Source: Halobacteriovorax sp.
GTDB taxonomy: Bacteria > Bdellovibrionota > Bacteriovoracia > Bacteriovoracales > Bacteriovoracaceae
Direction: 5' to 3'
DNA length: 60,400 bases
NCBI GenBank assembly: GCA_002720865.1
Contig: PBIO01000010.1
Location: 65,393-125,792 of the forward strand
The notes under the pieces were generated by a model. It was not told the DNA's origin. It ran no database searches and was given only the letters and a program-made list of their open reading frames with translations. This document shows positions 48,191-57,102 of the stretch, piece after piece. How positions within the stretch are numbered: the first letter of the stretch is position 1; every line of letters starts with the position of its first letter. The position numbers and the translations under genes were made by a program.

Positions 48191-48883
48191 ATGAGTTCAA
48201 ATTTTATCGGCGACACCGATTTAGATTTTCAATGTAAAAGCTGTGATGCTGAAGTGACAACTGTTGTTGAGGAATCAAAAGGTAAGCTCGAATTAACCTG
48301 TCCCGAATGCAACGCTCTCAACGTGTTTTCTTTTGAAATAATCCAAAGAGATCCCGAGATTGTTATTAAAGACCATACTTTTAAAGCGGTAGAAGAGGTG
48401 GTCGAAGATATTGAAAAAATTCTCGATACCCCCCTGATTTTTACTTATGGATCAGCTGTAGCTCCTGAAGAAGTATTTTCTGATTATTGGGAAGGACTAG
48501 GAGAAGAAGAGCAAGGTAATTTTACTAATCCTCACTTTTTTCTCGGCGAGTCCTATTCGCTATTGGGATTTCTCCATAGGCAATATAGAGACAAAATTAA
48601 ATTCATTGGAAACGTGGTTGATAAACTCGAAGAGTACGCTGAAACTTCTATTGTTGTAGGATTTAAGGATGGAACCGTTTTGGAATTTAATGAAGTCTGG
48701 GACAATAGAAATCGAGTAACCTTTTTCTCATATAAAGATGCAACTGCTTCGTCTAGTAATAATCAAAAAGATATTGAAAAGACCGCGGAAATCTACAAGT
48801 TAAAGCAATACAGTCTTGAGATTAGAGAAGGAAAAAGAGAGCCTGACGAAGAGTATTACGAACTTCTCGCTAAAGTTTCATAA
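48191..48883 (+). CDS. Protein with N-terminal zinc ribbon
   Basis: ATAGGAGATATTT precedes ATG 48191. C-K-S-C (residues about 15-18) and C-P-E-C-N (37-41) form a zinc ribbon. The remaining about 180 residues are acidic mixed alpha/beta without a known family. Confidence 0.55.
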   Translation: MSSNFIGDTDLDFQCKSCDAEVTTVVEESKGKLELTCPECNALNVFSFEIIQRDPEIVIKDHTFKAVEEVVEDIEKILDTPLIFTYGSAVAPEEVFSDYWEGLGEEEQGNFTNPHFFLGESYSLLGFLHRQYRDKIKFIGNVVDKLEEYAETSIVVGFKDGTVLEFNEVWDNRNRVTFFSYKDATASSSNNQKDIEKTAEIYKLKQYSLEIREGKREPDEEYYELLAKVS

Positions 48884-48905
48884 TAGATAAGAAATGCAGA
48901 CGGTG

Positions 48906-49715
48906 CTAGTAGCCCATTAGTTTTTCTTCAGTGATACCCAATCTGGCGAGTATTTTTAACTTTGTGATGTTTAATATTCGCTCAACTTCATTGTTTTCAA
49001 TTCGACTGATAGTTTTTCTGTCTATTCCAGGAAAATCATCTTGATTTACACCAAGAATTGCCCTGGCCCTAAATAGACATGCCCCAAATGTCTTATCCTC
49101 TTTCTTTCTTTGCTTGTTCAATCTTTTTCTATAATCCGGATCTCTTGGGTATAGAATGTTATAGGCAGAAGCCTCATAGTCACCAAGTTGGACACTGAGT
49201 CCTCCATCAATAACTTTGAATTTAGAAAAATCTGGCGAGTTTACAGCATTACTTTTAAAGAATGAAAAAGGAAGCTTAATCATTCCAAAATTTCCACGAT
49301 ATAGAGTTAAAACCTTGTGTTCCTGGTTAACCTCTCCTCCGATGATATAATCCTGTGGGTATTCTGTTTTTCTAATCTCATTAATTTCTTCAATATCCAA
49401 ATCTGTTTTAGTATCCAGATAAATTACCAATTGAAAAATAGGTTCTAGCTCACTTCTTAGTTCAAAGCTATCTTTCAGTTTTTTTACAAGTAAAACATAC
49501 TCTTTAAATTGATTTTGAACTTTTATATCGCTCTCAAGAATTTCTTTATAAGTCTTTTTAACTATAGTGTTACTCTGGGCCCATAATGAGTTGATTGATT
49601 TAGATTTAGCTTGGTTAGTTTTAATGTCCCCATAATGAATTTTTCCCCTCCTTTGTGAGGGTGGTAATTCATTTAGATTTTGATCTGTAATTTCTAAAGT
49701 CTCTTGTAACGACAT
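48906..49715 (-). CDS. Antitoxin-like protein with C-terminal helix-turn-helix
   Basis: 269 residues on the minus strand. Residues about 218-245 (R-A-R-A-I-L-G-V-N-Q-D-D-F-P-G-I-D-R-K-T-I-S-R-I-E-N) are an XRE-type helix-turn-helix placed at the C-terminus, unusual for simple repressors but known for antitoxins. The N-terminal part is unrecognised. It lies 8 bases after the small gene at 49724-50098, forming a two-gene unit. Confidence 0.5.
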   Translation of the reverse strand: MSLQETLEITDQNLNELPPSQRRGKIHYGDIKTNQAKSKSINSLWAQSNTIVKKTYKEILESDIKVQNQFKEYVLLVKKLKDSFELRSELEPIFQLVIYLDTKTDLDIEEINEIRKTEYPQDYIIGGEVNQEHKVLTLYRGNFGMIKLPFSFFKSNAVNSPDFSKFKVIDGGLSVQLGDYEASAYNILYPRDPDYRKRLNKQRKKEDKTFGACLFRARAILGVNQDDFPGIDRKTISRIENNEVERILNITKLKILARLGITEEKLMGY

Positions 49716-49723
49716 TGTCTATC

Positions 49724-50098
49724 TCACTTTTTCTTTTTTGGTTTCTTGATTTTAACTACAACCTTCTTCTCTTTTGCCTCTTTCCCCTCTTCTTTATCAT
49801 CTTCATTCTCTGGCAGAGGGTTATTGGGGTACATTTCATTCCACTTTTTATATATTTCTTTCTTCTTATTTTTAACCTCTTCTACAAACTCAGGTGGCAA
49901 ATCCTTTTTAGGGGGACTCGTATCCATTATTTCAAAAGTTCTTAAATTGATTCTCCACTGCTTTGGTTTCCCACCCCTTTGTTGCCTGATAATTGTTATA
50001 TGCGGATCCTCGTACGGGGGTTCGTTATCGTAAATTTTAACTTTCCACTTTGGATCCTTACTGTACTTCTTCGGATTATTAAATTTTGCAGGTGCCAC
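49724..50098 (-). CDS. Small basic protein, possible toxin partner (DUF4160-like)
   Basis: 124 residues on the minus strand. W-K-V-K-I-Y-D-N-E-P-P-Y-E-D-P-H-I-T-I then Q-W-R-I-N-L recalls small DUF4160-type proteins of toxin-antitoxin loci, but similarity is weak. The C-terminal 30 residues are a Lys/Glu-rich tail (K-K-P-K-K-K-K). First gene of the two-gene reverse unit; the toxin role is inferred from layout. Confidence 0.4.
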   Translation of the reverse strand: MAPAKFNNPKKYSKDPKWKVKIYDNEPPYEDPHITIIRQQRGGKPKQWRINLRTFEIMDTSPPKKDLPPEFVEEVKNKKKEIYKKWNEMYPNNPLPENEDDKEEGKEAKEKKVVVKIKKPKKKK

Positions 50099-50239
50099 AT
50101 AATTCCCTTCTTTAAATGTCTCATTTGATTATATCACCAAAAGGGACATTTAACTAATCGGAGAAGGGGTTTTTTTCTTTAATAATTAGTCCTAAATGCC
50201 TGAAATCAAACAAGTAGAATAATTTTCTTCTGGCCTCGG

Positions 50240-50258
50240 GCGTAAGTTATGCGTAAGT
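50240..50258. promoter_or_regulatory. Direct repeat GCGTAAGT upstream of umuD
   Basis: GCGTAAGT at 50240-50247 and 50251-50258, 11 bp apart (one helical turn), ends 8 bases before the umuD ATG. A likely regulator site, perhaps for an SOS repressor. TATAAAA (50258-50264) overlaps it. Confidence 0.4.
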
Positions 50259-50265
50259 ATAAAAT

Positions 50266-50664
50266 ATGGACTCAAGAGAATTGCACAAAAATGAAATCGT
50301 TCTACCTTCAGCAAGCTGCGGAATTTTCGGGTTAGGAGAAGATTATCAAGTAGAACCCTACCTACTAGATGAAATATTCGAGACCGGTAAGCCACATATT
50401 ATGGACCTCAGGGCGACGGGCGATTCTATGGCCTCGATCATTTTACCAGGAGACACCTTGAGAATTTCGAGAAAGGCAGAAATTAAAAGCGGATCCATTG
50501 TCGTGGCCGTATGGGAGGGAAAGTTTATCTGCAAATATTACTTTCGTAGAAACGATGCTCATTATCTTGTTTCGGCCAATAAGAAATATTCCGACCTAAG
50601 AATTAATAAATTTTCACTAGAAACAATTTTTAAGGTTGTGGCGCAATTTAGGTTTCACACATGA
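50266..50664 (+). CDS. umuD: UmuD-like self-cleaving polymerase V subunit (peptidase S24)
   Basis: 132 residues. Cleavage site S-C18-G19, as Cys-Gly in Escherichia coli UmuD; nucleophile S54 in G-D-S-M; general-base K90 in F-I-C-K-Y. These are the S24 family features. RecA-stimulated self-cleavage turns UmuD into the active form that joins UmuC. Start ATG 50266 has no clear ribosome site, and a TATAAAA lies just before, so the mRNA may be leaderless or nearly so. Overlaps umuC by 4 bases. Confidence 0.88.
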   Translation: MDSRELHKNEIVLPSASCGIFGLGEDYQVEPYLLDEIFETGKPHIMDLRATGDSMASIILPGDTLRISRKAEIKSGSIVVAVWEGKFICKYYFRRNDAHYLVSANKKYSDLRINKFSLETIFKVVAQFRFHT

Positions 50665-51941
50665 GTAGCAATTCAAAACCTTATGTGATTTTAATTGATG
50701 GAGATTCTTTCTTTTGGAGTTGTGAGCTCATTTTTAGACCGGATCTTATTGGAAAACCAGGTATTATTCTTTCTAACAATGACGGATGCGCAGTCTCAAG
50801 AAATAGGTTGGCCAAAAAATTGGGAATAGCCATGGGGGATCCCTATTTTAAGATCCGCAACCTTTGTGAAGAAAATGGCGTTATCGCATTTTCTAGTAAC
50901 TTTGAGCTCTATCTCGATATTTCTAGAAGATTTAAACAGATTTTAAAAGAAGAGGTGGGAGGTATAGAAGATTATTCAGTAGATGAATCATTCGCTAGTT
51001 GGAATATAAGAATGGACCTTAAAAAGTTTGCTAAACACCTGAGGTTCAGGCTTTTGCGAGAAGTGGGGATCCCCACGACTGTTAGTATTGCACCATCAAA
51101 AGTTTTGGCAAAGGTCGGATCCAGGATCGGGAAAAACGATCCTAAAATGGAAGGTGTTATGTTTTTCCATTCTCACATAGAAGCAGACAGCTATTTAAAA
51201 GAAATATCTGTCGATAAACTTTGGGGAATTGGAAGAGGACGCCATTTACAACTCAGATGCCTCGGAGTTCATTCGGCTTATGATTTAAAGTATTATGACA
51301 ACACTAAGCTTTTAAGAAAGAATTTAACAAAAGCTGTAGTTCAAATTAGGGATGAGTTGCACGGTATCGAGTGTTTTCCTGTAACTGAAATTCCCGAAAA
51401 GAAAAAAGAAATTATGAGCACCAGGACATTTTTTAGATCTGTTTATACGAAGTTCGAGCTGGCGAGAGCACTTTCAGACCATATTAGTGACGCCAGTGCC
51501 GAACTAAGGTTACAGGGATCTGTGGCAAAAGAGGTTACCATCTATCTTTCTTCAAATAGACACAGAGATGGAATCGAGCAATATAGTTTTAAAAAATCAA
51601 TGAGGATCGGATCAGCTACCGACAATACATTTCGGCTGATTGAATTGGCCCTTAGTATGCTCGAGCTCGGCTTTAAGAACGGAATCGAATATAAAAGAAG
51701 TGGAATTAAGCTCTCTCAACTGGAAGATAATTACGAATATACCTTGAGTTTGTTTGATCCTATAGAATCTGAAAAAGTTTCAAAACTTATTACAGCCATG
51801 GATATTATTAATTCTCGGTTCGGAAAAAGAAAAGTCCGGTCACTTTCATGTAGCACTGATAATTTGACATGGAAGATGAATCGATCAAATCTCTCCCCTG
51901 CATACACAACAAATTTTAACGAGTTGCCCATCTGTGGCTGA
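50661..51941 (+). CDS. umuC: UmuC-like translesion DNA polymerase (Y family)
   Basis: 426 residues, the usual full length. Catalytic motifs: I-D-G-D-S-F-F-W-S-C-E (12-22), S-N-N-D-G-C-A-V-S-R-N (38-48) and E-D-Y-S-V-D-E-S-F near 102-110. Y-family polymerases copy damaged DNA. Coupled with umuD by ATGA. Element-borne umuDC operons raise mutation tolerance after transfer. Confidence 0.93.
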   Translation: MSSNSKPYVILIDGDSFFWSCELIFRPDLIGKPGIILSNNDGCAVSRNRLAKKLGIAMGDPYFKIRNLCEENGVIAFSSNFELYLDISRRFKQILKEEVGGIEDYSVDESFASWNIRMDLKKFAKHLRFRLLREVGIPTTVSIAPSKVLAKVGSRIGKNDPKMEGVMFFHSHIEADSYLKEISVDKLWGIGRGRHLQLRCLGVHSAYDLKYYDNTKLLRKNLTKAVVQIRDELHGIECFPVTEIPEKKKEIMSTRTFFRSVYTKFELARALSDHISDASAELRLQGSVAKEVTIYLSSNRHRDGIEQYSFKKSMRIGSATDNTFRLIELALSMLELGFKNGIEYKRSGIKLSQLEDNYEYTLSLFDPIESEKVSKLITAMDIINSRFGKRKVRSLSCSTDNLTWKMNRSNLSPAYTTNFNELPICG

Positions 51942-52054
51942 TCCGCTCGACAACTTTTTATGCTCCTATCAAGTGATTTAAAGACGTTGTATTTTCCAAA
52001 ATAGCGATCACCTCGGAATCTTCTCTTTTTTAGGGACTCATCTATTCTGAAGAA

Positions 52055-52840
52055 ATGAAAAGAATAATAATTTCCTTTTTGTTCCCCCTATTTTTAGTTT
52101 CGTGTATCGAAACCGGAGAACTATTAGGAGAAGTTACAGTTAGGGGCGGGAGTTCAAGCGGAGGTGGAGCCGTAGTAACTGTTTCAGAAAGTCTTGTGAT
52201 CTCTCTCGATGATGATCTTGACGACTTAGAAACTTCTTCATCCCCCAATCCGTATGACTATATGAGTGATGGAGAGGGATACCTTCATGCCCCGGCCGAA
52301 CCAGACACACTATTTTGTGGTTACTGGGAAACAATACAAGATGATTTCACCTATTGTGTCTTTAGGTTTGAACTACCAAAGGATATTCCTGGTAACGCTA
52401 CAATAACGTCAGCTAGTTTTTCTGTAAGAGGGAAAGGACATGTTACAGCTGGCACAGGTAACTGGGTACAGGGGACAGACTATTTAGAAATTTTTGCAAA
52501 CAATACAGATAATAGTTCAACTTTACTTAACTATAGCGACGTAGAGGCCGTGTCCGGGAGTAGGACTTCAGCAATTCGCTGGCCGTCTTCTGGAGGATTA
52601 AACTGGCTCGATGGCCAGATGACAAGTCCAAGTCTTGTATCAATAATCAACGAGCTAAAAACAAATCACAATGGACTTTTAAGTGGAAGTGGGATCACCT
52701 TATGGGTTGCATCACACCAGGACTATAAAATTAAGGCCGGATTAGATGATAAAGAAATCAAAATAGCAGATTATGGTCACGCTGAATTTAACACCACCCT
52801 GACAATCGAGTATCACTACGAGAAGGTAATATCACCCTAG
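52055..52840 (+). CDS. Lipoprotein with beta-sandwich-like domain
   Basis: Lipobox L-V-S-C17. A Gly/Ser-rich linker and an acidic stretch precede a beta-rich domain of about 180 residues (A-T-I-T-S-A-S-F-S-V-R-G-K-G-H, later L-E-I-F-A-N-N) resembling DNRLRE-type surface domains. No catalytic motif visible. The end overlaps a convergent gene by 4 bases. Confidence 0.55.
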   Translation: MKRIIISFLFPLFLVSCIETGELLGEVTVRGGSSSGGGAVVTVSESLVISLDDDLDDLETSSSPNPYDYMSDGEGYLHAPAEPDTLFCGYWETIQDDFTYCVFRFELPKDIPGNATITSASFSVRGKGHVTAGTGNWVQGTDYLEIFANNTDNSSTLLNYSDVEAVSGSRTSAIRWPSSGGLNWLDGQMTSPSLVSIINELKTNHNGLLSGSGITLWVASHQDYKIKAGLDDKEIKIADYGHAEFNTTLTIEYHYEKVISP

Positions 52841-53115
52841 GCGGCCTCATCGAATTTTTTATCCCAGTTAAGATCCTCATCACATGCTTCATAACAGTCA
52901 CATAAGAACCACCACTCCACGAGGGCCCAAAGTCTTTCGTGGGATTCAAGCATAACCGGCTTTCTGTGAATGCAGTTTTTAATCTGATTTTTTAGATTCA
53001 AAAGAGGTTCAGAATACTCAGGGAGCTCCATCATTTCAGGGTTCATTTGTTCGTAAGCTTCGAGTTTTCTCAAAACTAATTTGTTAAGCTCTACAATGTT
53101 TCTTAAGTCGCTCAC
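52837..53115 (-). CDS. Small acidic cytoplasmic protein
   Basis: 92 residues on the minus strand, with a Trp-rich C-terminal part (L-W-A-L-V-E-W-W-F-L-C-D-C). GGGGGAAGC is the ribosome site. No family recognised. Confidence 0.5.
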   Translation of the reverse strand: MSDLRNIVELNKLVLRKLEAYEQMNPEMMELPEYSEPLLNLKNQIKNCIHRKPVMLESHERLWALVEWWFLCDCYEACDEDLNWDKKFDEAA

Positions 53116-53210
53116 GCTTCCCCCTTAAGAACATATCGAATTAGTAAGAAAAAACTAAAATTTGTTTGAGTCGAAAACCTCTAAATGGTTGAATTTCAGA
53201 AACGGCCCAA

Positions 53211-53275
53211 TCGCTAAAAAAACAATTAGATAGCCCCCTCTTTTAGTTGGCACCGTCCAGTTGACGTTTTAGCGA
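53211..53275. repeat. Inverted repeat TCGCTAAAA/TTTTAGCGA
   Basis: Perfect 9-bp arms (53211-53219 and 53267-53275) with a 47-bp spacer in the 283-bp gap before the exported-protein operon. TTGACG at 53261-53266 adjoins the right arm and may be a -35 element. Confidence 0.4.
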
Positions 53276-53398
53276 CTGTAGAGAATGTAACAAGTTGATT
53301 TTAAAGAGATTCTTATGAGAGTCGGATTAATTTTTCTTTATTTTTGGGTCAGGGCGTAAAATATTGAAATTAATAGTATTTCAGCCGAAGAGTACAGT

Positions 53399-55273
53399 AT
53401 GAATCAGTTATTAGTTTTACTAGCTTTCACATTGGTTTCATTTAGTGTGCCCGCAACTCAGACAGATGACGTTCAGACGAAGAAAGAGGTGGTCATCGAA
53501 GAACGAACTGAGATGGAAGATATTGAGATATTGGATAATATCGCTGAGGCCCTGAATGTCTGCGATGAAAACATGCCCCTAGATCAGAAGTTTGTGGTTT
53601 GGAGGGCCAAGAGAAATCTCAAATCCAAGCGTCACCACGAAGCACGTACTTTAATTGTTAAAGATAAAGTCAACACGCTTAAAGATTCAGAGGAAGTAAA
53701 AAACGACACTCAATTTTCAAGCATTATCCTCCCCGCAGTATCAGCTGATGGAATGTCACAATCAACTGTTATTAGAAAGAAAGATAATTGGGTAGATGGT
53801 GCGATAGATAAGCTTGCAGAAAGAATTGTTGATGCAAAAATCGGAAAAGAGGCTAGAAAAAGAAAAGACTGCATTAAAAGGCTAAGAAAAAAGAGGGGCG
53901 AAGGTGGTCAATGCGGAGCCAGAATTAGAGAGGCGTATGATTTCCTAAAAATCGGTGGGGAGTACGAAAAGCATTACGTTAAACCTTATCAAGACAGAAG
54001 AGGATTCGTAAAACAAGTCAAAGAAATCACCTATAAAAGAGTTGAGGACGCCTGTAGCTCAAAAGACGAAAAGAAAATCGTCAAAGAGTGCTCAGACTTC
54101 ACAGAGGAGCTAGAGGAGAACTTAGCAACATGTAAATCTCTTAGGAAAGTAGATAGAAGGACAGCATCAATATTTGAAGAAGTAATGAGAACTGTCTTTA
54201 TGGATGTTGCAAATGCGGGAAAAGTTGATTCAGAACAGATAAGAAACGATCTCCTTTCCGGTGCTAGAGAGGTCGCCCAGAATTATGACAAGTTCACTGA
54301 CGGAAGAAAGGCTATTTTAAAAATTAGTCAAACTGCAACCAAAGGGGCAGATGAGGGCTATTCCCAGTTAATAGATACCTATAACGACCAAATTAATGCC
54401 TCCAACGATATTGCCAAAGGCTTTGATGGAGTTAATGCTTCAAAATTGAAATTCAATTACCCAATTACCGACTACACCTTGAAGGGCGATAAGTCGGACG
54501 CGAAATTTTCCAAAATGAAGTTGATTGACTCGAAAAAGGATTCATTTCTTTTAGGAGAATTGAGTAATAAGCTCTCTAAGAATGGTTTTCCTGAAAAAGA
54601 TTTTAAATCCTTTTTACTGAATTATAAAAAATCCATTATGACAAACTCAGGCAAGGAGTATGCCGAGTTAACAACTGATTTGTATAATAAAGGGAAAGCA
54701 TTATCCAGTGCCCTGGATAGGATCCCCTCCCCTTTGGCGGAAATCAAGAATAACGATCCATTACTTTTTGCCTCAATCCAAAAGAGTCATGATCTGATCG
54801 GAAATAAACTTGGTTCTAAATTTAAAACACTAGATTTCGATTCAGACAAAGATGGATTAACCCTGGATTCTCTAATAGTTGAAACCCAAAAAGAGGAAGA
54901 GAGCAAAGAAGAGAAAGTAGACACTGAGCCTGAACCAGTACAAAGTTATTCAACCCAGAGTGCAGAGAAAAAGTCTTCACCAGATCTCCCCGAAGAAGGT
55001 GATGGCAAGGTGACTCTTGAGGATATCGCAGTCAATAAATACGGATTCTCTCTTAATGAAAACTCAGCCATTGATAAAGAAGAACAGTTAAAGCTTATCC
55101 TCGAAGCCGAAGAAAGGAAAAAACGTGCAGAGAGAGGAATTTCACAATTTGAAGCATCTAAACAGATTGGCGAAAGGGAAAAGAACCTTTTTAAAGATTA
55201 TATCAGCAAGAGATATAGAAAAGAGCTTCATAATTTTGTGATTATAAAAAGAGTCAAGCGCGCAAAAAAATGA
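53399..55273 (+). CDS. Very large exported protein, first of three, C-terminal FKDYISKRY motif
   Basis: 624 residues with a signal peptide ending near V-P-A (residue 19-20). The mature protein is mostly helical and charged, with about eight cysteines in the first 250 residues, an acidic Pro/Ser linker (about 500-540), and a C-terminal helical region ending L-F-K-D-Y-I-S-K-R-Y-R-K-E-L. No family recognised. Its stop overlaps the next start by 4 bases. Confidence 0.6.
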   Translation: MNQLLVLLAFTLVSFSVPATQTDDVQTKKEVVIEERTEMEDIEILDNIAEALNVCDENMPLDQKFVVWRAKRNLKSKRHHEARTLIVKDKVNTLKDSEEVKNDTQFSSIILPAVSADGMSQSTVIRKKDNWVDGAIDKLAERIVDAKIGKEARKRKDCIKRLRKKRGEGGQCGARIREAYDFLKIGGEYEKHYVKPYQDRRGFVKQVKEITYKRVEDACSSKDEKKIVKECSDFTEELEENLATCKSLRKVDRRTASIFEEVMRTVFMDVANAGKVDSEQIRNDLLSGAREVAQNYDKFTDGRKAILKISQTATKGADEGYSQLIDTYNDQINASNDIAKGFDGVNASKLKFNYPITDYTLKGDKSDAKFSKMKLIDSKKDSFLLGELSNKLSKNGFPEKDFKSFLLNYKKSIMTNSGKEYAELTTDLYNKGKALSSALDRIPSPLAEIKNNDPLLFASIQKSHDLIGNKLGSKFKTLDFDSDKDGLTLDSLIVETQKEEESKEEKVDTEPEPVQSYSTQSAEKKSSPDLPEEGDGKVTLEDIAVNKYGFSLNENSAIDKEEQLKLILEAEERKKRAERGISQFEASKQIGEREKNLFKDYISKRYRKELHNFVIIKRVKRAKK

Positions 55274-57102
55274 GTTCAAGGATCCTGTTTACATTATTTC
55301 TTTTATCGTTATCGAGTGAGATATTCTCCGCTTGTTATTACAAAAATAGTTCAATGGAAAGCAAGAGAAAGGATTGTGTAAATACCTTCGGGATGGATTG
55401 GGACTGCTCAAGAAACACTTGTGTGAACCAAGTTCAAACAACAAATCTAAGAGAAGACTGGAAAGAGTGTAACCATAAAGAGTTAAGTGAAAGAAATGCC
55501 TGTTACGACAAAGTTGCTTTTAATCATTCCGAACTTAGGGAATTGGACGAGGCAACTGACATGCCTGGTAAATACGCTAACGCATCTATATCAGGAATGT
55601 ATCTTGCCCTAGAGATGATTGATAAGTCTGCGATGAGTGATTTTGCACCCTGTACTTCAAAAAAGATCATGGGATTAGCTTCAAAGGCGAATCTTGTTGC
55701 GACGGCCGCCGTAGAGTGGATTAGTAGAAGCAGGCTTAAAGCAATTAAGGAAGATTATGAGAATCAAGTCAAAGAAGAAGGGGCTTATGATGCTCAGATG
55801 CAGGCCCTAGAACATGCAAAAGTAGAAAGAGAAGTTGTTATCGAATTGGCCAAGATTATGAAAAACGCCTATTCGATTAGCACTGGCCTATACGCCACGG
55901 CCTCAGTCGTCGCCATTGCAGAAATCGCCTTAATTAAGTCCCCACCTTGTTCAGGAATAGGACCCGCACCAGGAGCCCCTGGTGGTGTAATTACCAACAA
56001 GGGCTTAACTAAGCTTGTAAACACTTCTACTGGGATCGCAGGAATCGGTTTAACAGGATCTAGTTTGAGCTATAAGCTTATGCGTTCAGCGAAACTTCAG
56101 GAAGAAAGGGCTAAGAAAGAACTTAAACAGATTAAAGAAACCATTTTAAGATTCAAAACCGCATCAGCTGGGTACTGTTCCCCCGAGCAGAGAGAGCAGA
56201 TATCTTCAGATCCGGAATGTTATTGCTATAACGAGGATGGGTCTAAGAATGAGAATAGAACAAACTCAGATATCTGTAATAACTTTTGGGAAGGGGTGGA
56301 GAAAAGTCTTTTCGTTCCACCAAAAGATTACACAACCCTCAATAAAGAATTGAAGAAAAAAGTGTGTGTGATGAAAAACGGTCAGGTCGATAGAGATTGT
56401 AAATGCAGACAGATTCTCGATACTAAGAACGAAAACTCTTGCTTAAAGGTATCAATGAATAAGAACGAACTGAGAGGTCTGGGGACCTCGTTTGGTGTTG
56501 ATGGTGCAGTAAATGCAATAAACGCTTTGGCTAGTGGGCGTTATGGTTTCTCTGACCTGGACACATCCGAATTTTCTAAAAACGCAATAAAGGCCAAAAG
56601 ATTTTTAAGAGCAGAACTTGGAAAACTCGCCAAAAAGGATGCTCTTGAAAAAAGAAAAAGAGATCCATTGCTGGCTGATTTTAGGAGAAAATTTCTTAAG
56701 TCAGCTTACAACAAGAGCGATTCTATGGGTAAGGCAAAGCAAAGCCTAGAAGAGTTGGCCCAGAGCCTCAGACCTTCAGACGAGTATATTGAAAGTGCTG
56801 AAAACGGCAATATAGAGATTCCTAAAAAGTCAGGGATAACATTTTCTGGATCAGGTAAAGGGTCATTGAATAAAAAACGAAGTAATAATGACTCACTGGA
56901 TTCGTTCACAGAAGAGGTGAACCATTCCCATGACTTTCAAGAGCCAGACGATGACGTTGTTGTGCTTAATACTAATGATATTGAGAAGGACACAGGTAAA
57001 TCAATTTTTAAGATTATTTCTAAGAGGTATTTTATAACCGGCTTTAAAAAGCTTGACTTGATAGAAGCTGTTCCCGATGAAGAACTAGCGGAGTCCGAAT
57101 GA
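55270..57102 (+). CDS. Very large exported protein, second of three, C-terminal FKIISKRY motif
   Basis: 610 residues with a signal peptide ending at I-F-S-A (about residue 18). Cysteine-rich N-terminal third (C-x-Y..., D-C-S-R-N-T-C). Two hydrophobic stretches near 200-240 and 255-270 (M-K-N-A-Y-S-I-S-T-G-L-Y-A-T-A-S and G-I-A-G-I-G-L-T-G) could insert in a membrane, as in pore-forming or toxin-like proteins (inference). Ends in I-F-K-I-I-S-K-R-Y plus 30 residues. Overlaps both neighbours. Confidence 0.6.
   Translation: MSSRILFTLFLLSLSSEIFSACYYKNSSMESKRKDCVNTFGMDWDCSRNTCVNQVQTTNLREDWKECNHKELSERNACYDKVAFNHSELRELDEATDMPGKYANASISGMYLALEMIDKSAMSDFAPCTSKKIMGLASKANLVATAAVEWISRSRLKAIKEDYENQVKEEGAYDAQMQALEHAKVEREVVIELAKIMKNAYSISTGLYATASVVAIAEIALIKSPPCSGIGPAPGAPGGVITNKGLTKLVNTSTGIAGIGLTGSSLSYKLMRSAKLQEERAKKELKQIKETILRFKTASAGYCSPEQREQISSDPECYCYNEDGSKNENRTNSDICNNFWEGVEKSLFVPPKDYTTLNKELKKKVCVMKNGQVDRDCKCRQILDTKNENSCLKVSMNKNELRGLGTSFGVDGAVNAINALASGRYGFSDLDTSEFSKNAIKAKRFLRAELGKLAKKDALEKRKRDPLLADFRRKFLKSAYNKSDSMGKAKQSLEELAQSLRPSDEYIESAENGNIEIPKKSGITFSGSGKGSLNKKRSNNDSLDSFTEEVNHSHDFQEPDDDVVVLNTNDIEKDTGKSIFKIISKRYFITGFKKLDLIEAVPDEELAESE

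Noticed and set aside
49715..50033. Plus-strand hydrophobic frames opposite the reverse toxin-like gene
   Set aside because: They are the complement of a Lys/Glu-rich tail, which always yields Phe/Leu/Ser-rich antisense frames.
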